In this document: positions 1 through 8,013 of the stretch, piece by piece
How positions within the stretch are numbered: the stretch's first letter is position 1
Layout of the letters: every line of letters starts with the position of its first letter
DNA from: UBA3103 sp002365855
GTDB lineage: Bacteria > Bacillota > Desulfotomaculia > Desulfotomaculales > Pelotomaculaceae
Assembly (NCBI GenBank): GCA_030627625.1
Contig: DAOURR010000021.1
Span: 1-35,171, forward strand
DNA length: 35,171 nucleotides
Reading direction: 5' to 3'
Made by a program: the position numbers and the translations under genes
The notes under the pieces: model-generated
Seen by the model: the letters and a program-made list of their open reading frames with translations, nothing else
What the model was told of the DNA's origin: nothing
Databases searched by the model: none

Positions 1-26
1 AAGGCCATCTTGAAGGCTTTAGATAA

Positions 27-680
27 CCAAAGAAGCACTGGTTATGTAGTTGTCTGAGATCAGTTTGCGGGATCAGTAAACTTGTTCAGCAAGCCCTATC
101 TAAAGAATATGGAGTCGAGATTTATCCCGGTGGTACTTTTCTGGAAATTGCCATCCTACAGGATAAGTTGAGGGAATTTTTGAGAATGGCCGGTGATCTT
201 GGCTACACCACCATAGAAGTATCGGACGGCACGATTAATGTAACACCGGAGGTGAGAGAACGCGCCATAAAAATGTCACTCGACCTGGGATTCAAGGTTT
301 TAACCGAGGTTGGCAAAAAGAACCTCCAGGACAAGGCTGGGATAGACCATTATATTAATCAGATATGGCGCGATCTGGAAAACGGGGCATACAGAGTTAT
401 CGTCGAAGGAAGGGAGTCAGGAGTGAACGCGGGATTCTATGACGAAAAGGGTCAGTTTATAAAGGATGAAGTAGAGCAAATGCTGTCAGCTGTAAGTGAA
501 CCGCATTTGCTGATCTGGGAGGCTCCCTTGAAACTGCAGCAGCAGGAACTGATTATGCGCTTTGGCCCAAATGTAAACCTTGGAAATGTTTCCACTAAGG
601 AAGTGCTGGCGCTTGAAGCCCTGAGAGTAGGCCTTAGGGGGGACACCCTTCGCCCTATTTTCCTTAAGCATGAATCATAG
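27..680 (+). pseudogene. comA: Phosphosulfolactate synthase (ComA family), 5' end missing or degraded
   Basis: ComA adds sulfite to phosphoenolpyruvate to give (R)-phosphosulfolactate, the first step toward sulfolactate or coenzyme M. The family core is clear: YPGGTFLEIA (codons from about 123), IEVSDGTINV, the EGRESG loop, and IWEAPLKLQQQ followed by GPNVNLGNV and LRVGLRGDT near the C-terminus. The frame is open from position 27, and residues from about 66 (GISKLVQ) already align with the family. The roughly 45 N-terminal residues expected in a ~250-aa protein are absent. Stops close all three frames upstream (24-26, 47-49, 55-57). No good start with a ribosome site exists before a TTG at 168, which would begin after the PGGT motif. 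I read it as 5'-degraded. A sequencing frameshift or a loss outside the window cannot be excluded. Confidence 0.7.
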
Positions 681-863
681 GCTGTTCAACCCGCTGCTAA
701 CAAACATGCAACGCATGATCAACATTATATTATAACTACATTATAACTATATATCACTACCCTCCTCTAAGGGTCTTTGTCCCTGGTAATAACAACCAGA
801 AAGGCGGCATATATTAAAATACCATCGCCCTCAAGGGGGGAAGCTTTCTTGTCAGGAGTGAAC

Positions 864-1304
864 ATGCTTGTCGCGCTGCTGCTCATTGGCATCGTGGCAC
901 ATTCCAGCCTAATCGCAACATCCGCAAGTGTCCTGTTGGTATTAAAATTCACAAATATAAATTTTATATTCCCTTTGCTGGAAAGGCGCGGCCTGGAGCT
1001 TGGCCTTCTTTTCCTGATGCTTGCCATCCTGGTTCCACTGGCCAATGGCAAGGTTACGGACCGGGATATAGTGTCCAATTTAACATCGCTTACCGGCATG
1101 CTGGCTATTGCAGGAGGAGCGGCAGCAACACACTTAAACGGACGCGGCTTAAAACTGCTCAAGGTAGATCCGGAAATAGTATTTGGACTGGTTCTGGGAT
1201 CTATATTCGGCATTATCTTTCTGAACGGTGTTCCTGTAGGCCCGCTGATGGCAGCTGGAATAACCGCCTTAATGATGCCCTTGGTCCGGTTCTTCGGGCG
1301 GTAG
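864..1304 (+). CDS. UPF0756 (DUF441) integral membrane protein
   Basis: A small multi-pass membrane protein of unknown function, 146 residues, close to the ~150 usual for UPF0756. The start MLVALLLIGIVAH is at 864, with AGGAG at 854-858. The open frame extends upstream to 777, but those residues are polar and lack a ribosome site. Hydrophobic stretches cover most of the chain: residues 1-30, a segment after the ERRG turn, a glycine/alanine-rich stretch (GMLAIAGGAAATHLNG), and a C-terminal GLVLGSIFGIIFL...GPLMAAGITALMM region typical of the family. The last 36 bases overlap the 3' end of the convergent pseudouridine synthase gene. No function can be given from context. Confidence 0.85.
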   Translation: MLVALLLIGIVAHSSLIATSASVLLVLKFTNINFIFPLLERRGLELGLLFLMLAILVPLANGKVTDRDIVSNLTSLTGMLAIAGGAAATHLNGRGLKLLKVDPEIVFGLVLGSIFGIIFLNGVPVGPLMAAGITALMMPLVRFFGR

Positions 1305-2207
1305 CTTTGTGATTATCTCCGACAGCGTTTCAGGCAGGGGCGACTTAAACTCAAGGTATTTCCCTGTGCTCGGGTGAATAAAGCCAAGTACCTCCGCGTG
1401 GAGAAATTGCCCCTTGAGACCAAAGTGTGGACAGGATGGGCCATACTTTAAGTCACCGACTACCGGGTGCCCTATATACGACAGGTGAACTCTGATTTGG
1501 TGGGTGCGGCCTGTTTCAAGGGTTAACTCAAGATATGTATAGCCTTTGTAGCGCTTTAGCACGCGATATTTTGTAACCGCGTGCTTAGCGTTTTTCTGCA
1601 CTACAGCCATTTTCTTTCTGTCTGCCGGGTGACGCCCGATTGGCGCATCGATTATGCCTGACTGCTCTTTGACCCTCCCGTGAACCAGGGCTAGATAGCG
1701 CCTGGTAACAGTTCGATCCTTGAGCTGTACGGCAAGACCTGCGTGAGCGTTATCGTTTTTGGCCACGGCAATCAAACCCGACGTATCCTTATCCAGGCGG
1801 TGAACAATACCGGGTCTTAATACCCCGTTGATACCGGAAAGGTCACGGCAGTGATAAAGGAGGGCATTTACAAGGGTGCCCGAAAAGTTCCCTGTAGCAG
1901 GGTGGACAACCATTCCCCGTGGCTTATTGATTACAATAACATCAAAATCTTCAAAGTATATATCAAGGGGTATTGGCTCTGCTCTAAGCTCCAGGCCCTG
2001 TGGCTCGGGAATCCGTAAATCAACCAGGTCACCAGGCTTAAGCTTATAGCTGGAACGTGCTGTGCTGCCGTTTACTGTAACCAGCCTCTCCACTATTAAC
2101 TTTTGTATGTGGGAACGGGTTAACTCCCCTATTTCGCGCGACAGAAAAACATCCAGCCTGGCGCCGGAGTCATCCTCCTCCACTTCAAATGAATTAAACA
2201 GCAGCAC
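1269..2207 (-). CDS. rluD: RluA/RluD-family 23S rRNA pseudouridine synthase
   Basis: Converts specific uridines in large-subunit rRNA to pseudouridine; Bacillus YlyB, next to lspA, is the counterpart. The N-terminal S4 RNA-binding domain is at about residues 12-75 (LDVFLSREIGELTRSHIQKLI). The catalytic core carries HRLDKDTSGL with its invariant aspartate, preceded by VVNKP-like INKPRGMVVHPA and followed by the GRTHQIRVHLSYIGHPVVGD motif. Length (312 aa) is normal for the family. It starts with GTG only six bases after the lspA stop, so the two are almost certainly co-transcribed and possibly translationally coupled. The 3' end overlaps a convergent gene by 36 bases. Assignment to RluD rather than another RluA subtype rests on this synteny. 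Confidence 0.93.
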   Translation of the reverse strand: MLLFNSFEVEEDDSGARLDVFLSREIGELTRSHIQKLIVERLVTVNGSTARSSYKLKPGDLVDLRIPEPQGLELRAEPIPLDIYFEDFDVIVINKPRGMVVHPATGNFSGTLVNALLYHCRDLSGINGVLRPGIVHRLDKDTSGLIAVAKNDNAHAGLAVQLKDRTVTRRYLALVHGRVKEQSGIIDAPIGRHPADRKKMAVVQKNAKHAVTKYRVLKRYKGYTYLELTLETGRTHQIRVHLSYIGHPVVGDLKYGPSCPHFGLKGQFLHAEVLGFIHPSTGKYLEFKSPLPETLSEIITKLPPEEPDQGHH

Positions 2208-2213
2208 GTACCT

Positions 2214-2666
2214 TTACGCTCCCCTTTTCAACTTCCTTTGTTCATCTTTGAACAGCTCCCATACCAGGAGGCAGACGCCGATAAAAATGGCTGTATCAGC
2301 CAGGTTAAACACGGGCCAGACACGAAAATCTAAAAAATCAACCACCATACCGAACCGCAGGCGATCTGCCAGGTTGCCAAGCGCCCCTCCAAGGACTAAC
2401 CCCAGACCAACCCGCATCAGGACAAAGCCCGGAGGAATTTTCCTGTAACCTATCAGCACCCCGACTACCAGTAAAATACCCATTGTAATGAACAGGTGAG
2501 TCTGATAGGCGAATATGCCGAAGGCCGCGCCAGGATTCATGATGTAGGTGAGATGAAAAACAGGCGGCGCCACAGCGATTGATTCTCCCGGATACATTGA
2601 CAGCTGCACTGCGGCTTTGGTAGACTGATCAATTATGAAGGTGGTAAGTATGACAAGCAGGAACAT
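2214..2666 (-). CDS. lspA: Lipoprotein signal peptidase II
   Basis: Membrane aspartyl protease that cleaves the signal peptide of diacylglyceryl-modified prolipoproteins. Four membrane segments are visible. The family motifs are NPGAAFGIF, NLADRLRFGMVVDFLDF (first catalytic Asp region) and VFNLADTAIFIGV (second catalytic Asp region). I chose the ATG at 2666 because MFLLVILTTFIIDQSTK matches the usual family N-terminus and a GGTG lies six bases upstream. The frame is open up to an ATG at 2693 without a ribosome site. Length from the chosen start is 150 aa. The gene sits downstream of ileS in the chromosome order, as in Bacillus, and directly precedes rluD, with which it forms a pair. Bacillus ylyA is not present between ileS and lspA. 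Confidence 0.95.
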   Translation of the reverse strand: MFLLVILTTFIIDQSTKAAVQLSMYPGESIAVAPPVFHLTYIMNPGAAFGIFAYQTHLFITMGILLVVGVLIGYRKIPPGFVLMRVGLGLVLGGALGNLADRLRFGMVVDFLDFRVWPVFNLADTAIFIGVCLLVWELFKDEQRKLKRGA

Positions 2667-2781
2667 ATCCATCACCAAACTTAATATTACCATAATTTAA
2701 AGGTATCAAACGAGAAACATCTTTATATTATCCCATTATTTTCCTAACAATGACGGGGAACCATAAAAGCTTAAATGCTTA

Positions 2782-2790
2782 TGATATAAT
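2782..2790 (+). promoter_or_regulatory. Extended -10 element upstream of the VanZ-like gene
   Basis: TGA followed by TATAAT gives an extended -10 (TGn-TATAAT) about 40 bases before the VanZ-like start. No convincing -35 hexamer is seen 17 bases upstream. This is the only sigma-A-like signal in the 136-base divergent gap with lspA. Confidence 0.35.
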
Positions 2791-2829
2791 ACAAATGTTG
2801 TTTGAATGAAGAAAGGCTAAGGTTGTTTA

Positions 2830-3222
2830 ATGAAAAAAATCTTATACTGGCTGCCGCCTTTACTCTGGATGAGTGTTATATATTATTTTTCCGGGCGCAC
2901 GGGCAGCCAACTAAACAGCTTGTTTCCCTTCATTAAGAATTTTGACTGGGGCCACGTTACAGCTTACTTGATCCTGTCAGCACTTTTTTATTACGCATTT
3001 GCCAGGACAACTTCTCTCAAGCATATCTCTTTATGGTCTGTGCTACTCTGCTTGACGTACGCGGTTTCCGATGAGTACCATCAATCCTTTGTTCCCTCAC
3101 GCTCAGCGGAGATTTTGGACATACGGAACGATATGATAGGAGCGATGTTGGCCGTCGTTGCCATCAATCTCTTTAAAAAAATAAGGAACACCAACCGTAA
3201 AACTGGAAATGTTTATAAGTAA
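2830..3222 (+). CDS. VanZ-like family membrane protein
   Basis: Small membrane protein of 130 aa with about four hydrophobic segments. The VanZ-like signature is clear: WMSVIYYFSG near the N-terminus, FDWGHVTAYLILSALFYYA in the middle, and the conserved DEYHQSFVPSR...DIRNDMIGAMLA block. VanZ itself gives low-level teicoplanin resistance, but most family members are of unknown function, and resistance should not be assumed. It is a single plus-strand gene between the divergent lspA-rluD pair and the convergent ileS. An AAGG-type ribosome site lies upstream of the ATG. A hairpin that could stop transcription from both sides follows the stop codon. Confidence 0.85.
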   Translation: MKKILYWLPPLLWMSVIYYFSGRTGSQLNSLFPFIKNFDWGHVTAYLILSALFYYAFARTTSLKHISLWSVLLCLTYAVSDEYHQSFVPSRSAEILDIRNDMIGAMLAVVAINLFKKIRNTNRKTGNVYK

Positions 3223-3223
3223 A

Positions 3224-3250
3224 GGCCGCTAAATTGCATCAGCAGCGGCC
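3224..3250 (-). terminator. Hairpin between VanZ-like gene and ileS, possible bidirectional terminator
   Basis: A perfect 7-bp stem (GGCCGCT/AGCGGCC) with a 13-base loop lies between convergent genes. On the minus strand it is followed by TTTACTTATAAAC, moderately T-rich, so it fits best as the ileS terminator. The plus-strand tail is poor. Confidence 0.5.
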
Positions 3251-3308
3251 AACTGGTAATATTCATGATTACATCTACAAACTGGATAATCCCGAATCTA
3301 TTTTTTGT

Positions 3309-6092
3309 TTATCCCTTTAAGGCAGCGGCACATTTGGGGCAAACAGTTGGGTTTTCTGCGTCCAATCCTGTTTCCTCGTGGTACATCCAGCAGCGCTCAC
3401 ACTTTTTACCCCTGGCAGGATGCACTGATACCGCCAGCTCAGGTACGGAGTCCACCCTCACCGCGTCTAACGTCGCTGAGCCAATGTCTTTCAGGTTGAC
3501 TTCCGATACTATAAAGATGACAGCCAGTTCGTCGTTAAGGGGGTCGAGGAAAGTTCGCAGTTCTTTGCCGGCATACAGTTCAACTGCTGCCTCGAGGGAA
3601 TTACCAATAACTTTATCCCTGCGCGCAGCCTCCAGCACCCTGGTTACCTCTCCGCGCACTGCCAGGATGCGCTCCCACTTCCTGTCAAGTTCCTCGTCCA
3701 GGTAATCTTCATTTACTTCAGGCATTTCTGTAAGCTGAACACTTACTGCATCTCCCTTATCACCAGGCATATGACGCCAGACTTCCTCAGTGGTAAACGC
3801 AAGAATGGGGACAAGCAGACGGACTAATGCAGACAGTACCTCATACAGGACAGTTTGAGCCGAACGCCTTTGAATAGATCCTGCAGGGGCAGTGTAAAGC
3901 CTATCCTTAATGATATCGAGATAAAGGGAGCTCATGTCTACAGCACAGAAGCCATAAATAGTGTGATACACCACGTGATATTCGTAATCACGGTACCCGC
4001 AGGCTACCTTCTGAATCAGTTTCTGCAGCTTTACCAGGGCCCACCTGTCAATTTCTGAAAGCTGGTCGTACCGAACCATGTCTTTGGTAGGATCAAAGTC
4101 ATACAGGTTGCCCAGCAGAAAGCGGCAGGTATTCCTAATTTTCCGGTAGGCCTCGGTCATCTGTTTGAGAATATTAGGTGATGCCGCAAGATCAGACCGG
4201 TAATCCGCAGAACTAACCCACAGTCGTAAAATATCGGCGCCCATCTGCCTGATGACCTTGACGGGGTCTACCACATTTCCAAGTGATTTAGACATTTTGC
4301 GGCCCTGTTCATCGACCACAAAGCCATGAGTCAACACCGCTCGGTAAGGCGCCTGACCGTTTACAGCCACTGACGTGGAGAGCGAGGAGTTAAACCAGCC
4401 CCGGTGCTGGTCGCTTCCCTCCAAGTAAAGGTCCGCCGGCCAGCTCAGGTCCGGCCATGAGCCCGGTTCATCCAGCACTCCTAAATGACTGGTGCCGGAA
4501 TCAAACCAAACATCCATAATATCTGTTTCTTTGGTGAACCGCCCTGTATCGCAATGAGGGCATTTAACACCAACGGGGAGCAGGTCGGCGGCTTCACGGG
4601 CAAACCAAATGTCTGAGCCGTGTTCCCTGAAAAGCTCCTGGAGGTGGCCTACCGTATTATCGTTGATCAGTACCTTGCCGCATTCGCCGCAATAAAATAT
4701 GGGAATAGGCACGCCCCAGCTCCGCTGACGGGATATGCACCAGTCACCCCGGTTGGCCACCATATTGTAGATGCGCTCCTCACCCCATCCGGGGATCCAG
4801 CGAACTTTTCTAATAGCGTCTAAAGCAGCCTGGCGAAAACCATCAATAGAAGCGAACCACTGCTCGGTTGCCCTGAAAAAAATCGTCTTCTTGCATCGCC
4901 AGCAATGTGGATACTGGTGCAGGATTGTATCATGCTTCATTAAATGCCCCCTGCGCCCCAGCTCTTCAATCACTGCTTTGTCCGCATCCAGATAAAACTG
5001 ACCTGCAAAAATACCCCCCTCATCGGTAAAGCGTCCTTTACCATCCACAGGAGATATAACAGGAAGATTATACTGTTTTCCGACAATGAAGTCTTCCATG
5101 CCGTGACCAGGTGCAGTGTGTACGCAGCCTGTACCCTGCTCAAGGGTAACATGATCACCTAGAATTATCAGAGAAATTCTATCTGCAAAGGGGTGTCTTA
5201 ATTCCACTCGATCAAGTTCAGCTCCCCGATATTTCTTTACAGTTTCGGCTCCCTTCAAGCCCATAGTCTCCAGGAATTGTTCTTTTAAATCTTCTGCTAC
5301 TAAATATTTTTCTGAATTTACCTGAACCAGAGCGTATTCAAATTCCGGGTGAAGCGAAACAGCAACGTTGGCAGGGAGGGTCCATGGAGTAGTGGTCCAG
5401 ATAACTACGTAAGTATCCTTTTCAGGCAATATTCCTTTGCCGTTCATAACAGGGAACCTTACGTAGATCGATGCGGAATGCTTATCGCCGTATTCGACTT
5501 CAGCCTCGGCCAGAGCGGTTTCGCAGGCGGCACACCAGTAAACTGGTTTTAAACCCTTGTAAATAAAGCCCTTCTTCGCCATTTCGCCAAAAACGCCGAT
5601 CTGGCGGGCCTCAAAGCCGGGCATAAGCGTCAGGTAAGGCTTACCCCATTCACCACGCACACCCAGCCTCTTGAACTCTTCGCGCTGAATGTCCACATAT
5701 TCCAGGGCAAAGTCCCTGCATCTGTTTCTAAATACCCTCGTGTCAATTTCATGGCGTTTGAGACCGGAGGCCTTGATTACCTGCTGCTCAATAGGCAGTC
5801 CGTGAGTATCCCATCCCGGCACATACGGGGCGTCAAACCCGGACATGGAGTGAAACTTCACTACGATGTCCTTGAGAACCTTATTTAAAACATGCCCCAG
5901 GTGGATATGCCCATTGGCAAACGGCGGGCCGTCATGAAGGATAAATTTTGGGCGGCCGCTGTTTTTTTTCTGAACTTTGCGGTAGAGATCAATCTCATCC
6001 CAAAATTTCAAAAAATCCGGCTCCCGCTGAGGAAGGTTTGCCCGCATTGGAAAATCTGTCTTGGGCAGGTTCAGTGTTTTACTGTAGTCCAT
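3309..6092 (-). CDS. ileS: Isoleucyl-tRNA synthetase
   Basis: Class I aminoacyl-tRNA synthetase that charges tRNA-Ile and edits misactivated valine. It has the HIGH-type motif HIHLGH near residue 65, the KMSKS loop (GRKMSKSLGNVV), a tryptophan-rich editing-domain stretch (VVIWTTTPWTLPAN), and a C-terminal zinc finger CERCW...CPKC. I chose the ATG at 6092 (MDYSKTLNLPKTDFPMR) because GAGGTG lies just upstream. The frame is open for 18 more codons upstream without a ribosome site, in a region that belongs to the leader. That gives 927 aa, normal for the eubacterial type. Its position after divIVA and before lspA follows the Bacillus order. Control by a T-box leader is visible upstream. Confidence 0.98.
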   Translation of the reverse strand: MDYSKTLNLPKTDFPMRANLPQREPDFLKFWDEIDLYRKVQKKNSGRPKFILHDGPPFANGHIHLGHVLNKVLKDIVVKFHSMSGFDAPYVPGWDTHGLPIEQQVIKASGLKRHEIDTRVFRNRCRDFALEYVDIQREEFKRLGVRGEWGKPYLTLMPGFEARQIGVFGEMAKKGFIYKGLKPVYWCAACETALAEAEVEYGDKHSASIYVRFPVMNGKGILPEKDTYVVIWTTTPWTLPANVAVSLHPEFEYALVQVNSEKYLVAEDLKEQFLETMGLKGAETVKKYRGAELDRVELRHPFADRISLIILGDHVTLEQGTGCVHTAPGHGMEDFIVGKQYNLPVISPVDGKGRFTDEGGIFAGQFYLDADKAVIEELGRRGHLMKHDTILHQYPHCWRCKKTIFFRATEQWFASIDGFRQAALDAIRKVRWIPGWGEERIYNMVANRGDWCISRQRSWGVPIPIFYCGECGKVLINDNTVGHLQELFREHGSDIWFAREAADLLPVGVKCPHCDTGRFTKETDIMDVWFDSGTSHLGVLDEPGSWPDLSWPADLYLEGSDQHRGWFNSSLSTSVAVNGQAPYRAVLTHGFVVDEQGRKMSKSLGNVVDPVKVIRQMGADILRLWVSSADYRSDLAASPNILKQMTEAYRKIRNTCRFLLGNLYDFDPTKDMVRYDQLSEIDRWALVKLQKLIQKVACGYRDYEYHVVYHTIYGFCAVDMSSLYLDIIKDRLYTAPAGSIQRRSAQTVLYEVLSALVRLLVPILAFTTEEVWRHMPGDKGDAVSVQLTEMPEVNEDYLDEELDRKWERILAVRGEVTRVLEAARRDKVIGNSLEAAVELYAGKELRTFLDPLNDELAVIFIVSEVNLKDIGSATLDAVRVDSVPELAVSVHPARGKKCERCWMYHEETGLDAENPTVCPKCAAALKG

Positions 6093-6161
6093 CTTTTTTG
6101 CACCTCTCACTGAAAAATATAAACTTTTGCTTAATACAACTATCAAAAAAACTTTTAGGCA

Positions 6162-6440
6162 GAAAAAAACATATCCCGCCCCTTAAGGGACGGGATGAAT
6201 AACCCGCGGTACCACCCAAACTGCCGGCCGGTTTAAAAAAATATGTATAACCAGAGCCAACCACTCAATAAAGCCGTATAACGGGCAGCTAGCCGGCACA
6301 GCTTAATTCCCGTATGGGTTTCAGCTGGCGCCTCCCGGGTGATTTTCAACGCTTACCCCACCCGGCTTCCACCGTCCCGGGTTCTCTAAACAGGTTTAAC
6401 ATCTACTCTTCCCGCTCATTGGCATTTGATATGCGCTGAC
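6162..6440 (-). promoter_or_regulatory. T-box riboswitch leader of ileS (isoleucine)
   Basis: The leader senses uncharged tRNA-Ile and switches between termination and read-through. On the minus strand the 14-base T-box core (GGGTGGTACCGCGG, 6204-6217) is nearly perfect. Upstream are an AGTA-containing stem I arm (GGGAAGAGTA near 6410) and a GGTGGAAGCC apical element. In the specifier loop (GAAAATCA), ATC at 6343-6341 would be the isoleucine codon, followed by the usual purine. After the T-box comes a terminator, ATCCCG...CGGGAT (about 6172-6195), followed by a run of T (6163-6169); its 5' arm can instead pair with the T-box. The specifier assignment is my reading and was not folded by computer. 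Confidence 0.93.
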
Positions 6441-6447
6441 ACGCAAT

Positions 6448-6476
6448 ATTATATATAAAAGCACTTTTTTAGTCAA
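6448..6476 (-). promoter_or_regulatory. Sigma-A promoter of the T-box/ileS transcript
   Basis: On the minus strand TTGACT (6476-6471) and TATAAT (6453-6448) are separated by 17 bases. This near-consensus promoter would start transcription around 6440, just before the T-box stem I. Confidence 0.8.
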
Positions 6477-6492
6477 TAAAACCGCAGGCAAA

Positions 6493-6515
6493 TAAAAACA
6501 GGCTGATCACCAGCC
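6493..6515 (-). terminator. Weak terminator-like hairpin upstream of the ileS promoter
   Basis: GGCTG-GTGAT-CAGCC followed by TGTTTTTATT on the minus strand. It could end transcripts from the DUF167 gene and isolate the ileS promoter. The stem is only 5 bp. Confidence 0.4.
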
Positions 6516-6820
6516 ACCAAAAAAATTTTATATTTTATAAAACCAATTAAGAATTTGTAGTTAAGAACCGATTATATAATTACTGCCAAAGTCAATCAGA
6601 GCATAATTTTGTCATTCTCTAAAGGCCGGCCAGCATTCCCAAGTGTTTGCGTTCTTTTTGACCATAATCGCACGCGGCTGATCGAACCGGAGGAAGTAAT
6701 CACTGGCTCGAAAAGGGGACTTGTTTGTAACGAGGGTTCTTTCCGAGGAGGAAATTGAATGCTGTATGGTTAAAGCGGTTTGAGTCCTTTTGCGTTCCTT
6801 TATGATGGCAATAAGTTAAC
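6516..6820. other. Non-coding gap downstream of the DUF167 gene
   Basis: About 300 bases with no supported gene. An AT-rich half (6516-6600) adjoins a more GC-rich half. A minus-strand frame of about 67 codons (roughly 6810-6617) is open but has no ATG/GTG/TTG start near its 5' end and no recognisable domain. It may be a gene remnant. I see no repeat or RNA gene here. Confidence 0.4.
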
Positions 6821-7117
6821 TCATCTTTTCGCCTGTAGAATTAGCTTGTTAACTTTATCAGCGTTAACCCCTCTGACCCTGATTATTTTACTGCGGCTTG
6901 CCAGGCCGGCAACGATCTCCACATGAGAGCGCGGCACTGAAAGCAGTTCCGCCAAATAAGCGCGGCAGGCCTCATTAGCCTTGCCTTCAAGCGGAGGCGC
7001 CGCCAGGCGCAGCTTGAGAGCATCCTCATAAAGTCCTACTACCCCGTTTTTGGATGATCTGGGCTGTACTCTTACCTTAAATGTAACGGAGCCACGGTCT
7101 TCCGTTATATGCAGCAT
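6821..7117 (-). CDS. DUF167 (UPF0235/YggU) family protein
   Basis: A 98-residue protein of the YggU fold, of unknown biochemical function. The family pattern is plain: VRVQPRSSKNGVVG in the first third, then LRLAAPPLEGKANEACRAYLAELL, then a SKIIRVRG-like strand (ASRSKIIRVRGV) near the C-terminus. The ATG at 7117 has GAGGGG nine bases upstream, lying inside the end of the preceding gene. Only three bases separate it from the stop of that DUF2889-like gene, so the two are an operon. In many Firmicutes this family sits next to yggT/divIVA, which agrees with the neighbourhood here. Confidence 0.92.
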   Translation of the reverse strand: MLHITEDRGSVTFKVRVQPRSSKNGVVGLYEDALKLRLAAPPLEGKANEACRAYLAELLSVPRSHVEIVAGLASRSKIIRVRGVNADKVNKLILQAKR

Positions 7118-7120
7118 CTG

Positions 7121-7969
7121 CTATAGCCCCTCTTCCAAAACGTTAGAATTATTTTTAAAAACAGTATTAATACTTTTTACCATGTCTCCAACCAAATCAA
7201 CCAAATGATCGCAACCCAGAGGACCGCCGATAATTTTGGCAATATCTTTTTTGCCGAAGCCAATCAGGGGTGCTCCTATTAACCCATCAAGCAACGAGGA
7301 ATTTTCAAAACAAACCTGGTCGGGGGCCCTGAGAAAATTGCCTGAACACCCTGTCACCGTGCCCTCCGCGTTAAAGTCTATAATAGCGCTCATTTCGTGA
7401 AAAGAGTCCGTCAAAATGCCAGCGGTAGTCAATCCGTCGCGTTTCTTGTAAATAGAACAGCTTTTAACCCGGTTGAAAAATGTGGAGCCTGTGCTGTAAC
7501 CGCTAACATAGTCGGACCACCTGCGGGAAATGCGGTCTAAGCTGCTGTAATAGCGGCACGAATTAAGATAAAGTTTCTCCCAATAGCCTCCGTAAGCTTC
7601 AGCTGTTGGGTATCCTCTTTCCTGGTATAAAAAAGTTTCAGCCTGAATCATACCCCTGATACATTCTGCAAAAAGTTCCCTCGCCAGGCCGCCTGCCTCT
7701 TCACCCACGGCCCGGCGCAGTTCCTTTCCGGCATTAAAGTAAGCGGCCACACCTTTTAAACCGGGAACAACACCTCTGCCGTCAAGTACGCCTCCCGGTG
7801 AACGGATGACTTCCCAGGACGCCTCCTTAATTTCAAAGTTGGCTGCATCCGTAAGCAGCCTTCCTGACGCCTCAGCGTCGGTTCCGATTATAGTCGATTC
7901 AGCAAGCAGTTCTTCCGGCTGTACTCTCATAACCTTACTGAACCAGCTTATCTGATAGATACAACTCAC
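7121..7969 (-). CDS. DUF2889-like protein of unknown function
   Basis: A soluble-looking 282-residue protein. The C-terminal quarter (LLDGLIGAPLIGFG...GGPLGCDHLVDLVGDMVKSI) resembles the end of DUF2889, where a GC(T)HL motif followed by a helix is characteristic. The N-terminal part (RVQPEELLAESTIIGTDAEAS..., then strands with DTLHEM-like residues) could fit the same family, but the middle (about residues 70-170, rich in Tyr and Arg) I do not recognise. It starts with GTG at 7969, chosen because AGGAGG lies nine bases upstream. An ATG 13 codons later lacks a comparable site. No signal peptide or membrane segment is seen. It is co-transcribed with the DUF167 gene. No function is proposed. Confidence 0.6.
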   Translation of the reverse strand: MSCIYQISWFSKVMRVQPEELLAESTIIGTDAEASGRLLTDAANFEIKEASWEVIRSPGGVLDGRGVVPGLKGVAAYFNAGKELRRAVGEEAGGLARELFAECIRGMIQAETFLYQERGYPTAEAYGGYWEKLYLNSCRYYSSLDRISRRWSDYVSGYSTGSTFFNRVKSCSIYKKRDGLTTAGILTDSFHEMSAIIDFNAEGTVTGCSGNFLRAPDQVCFENSSLLDGLIGAPLIGFGKKDIAKIIGGPLGCDHLVDLVGDMVKSINTVFKNNSNVLEEGL

Positions 7970-8013
7970 GTCTCACTACCTCCTTAGTCTAATAAGCTTA
8001 CAACCTCTTAACA

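Noticed and set aside
777..863. Longer start for the UPF0756 protein
   Set aside because: The extra 29 residues are polar and without homology, and a strong AGGAG site precedes the ATG at 864.
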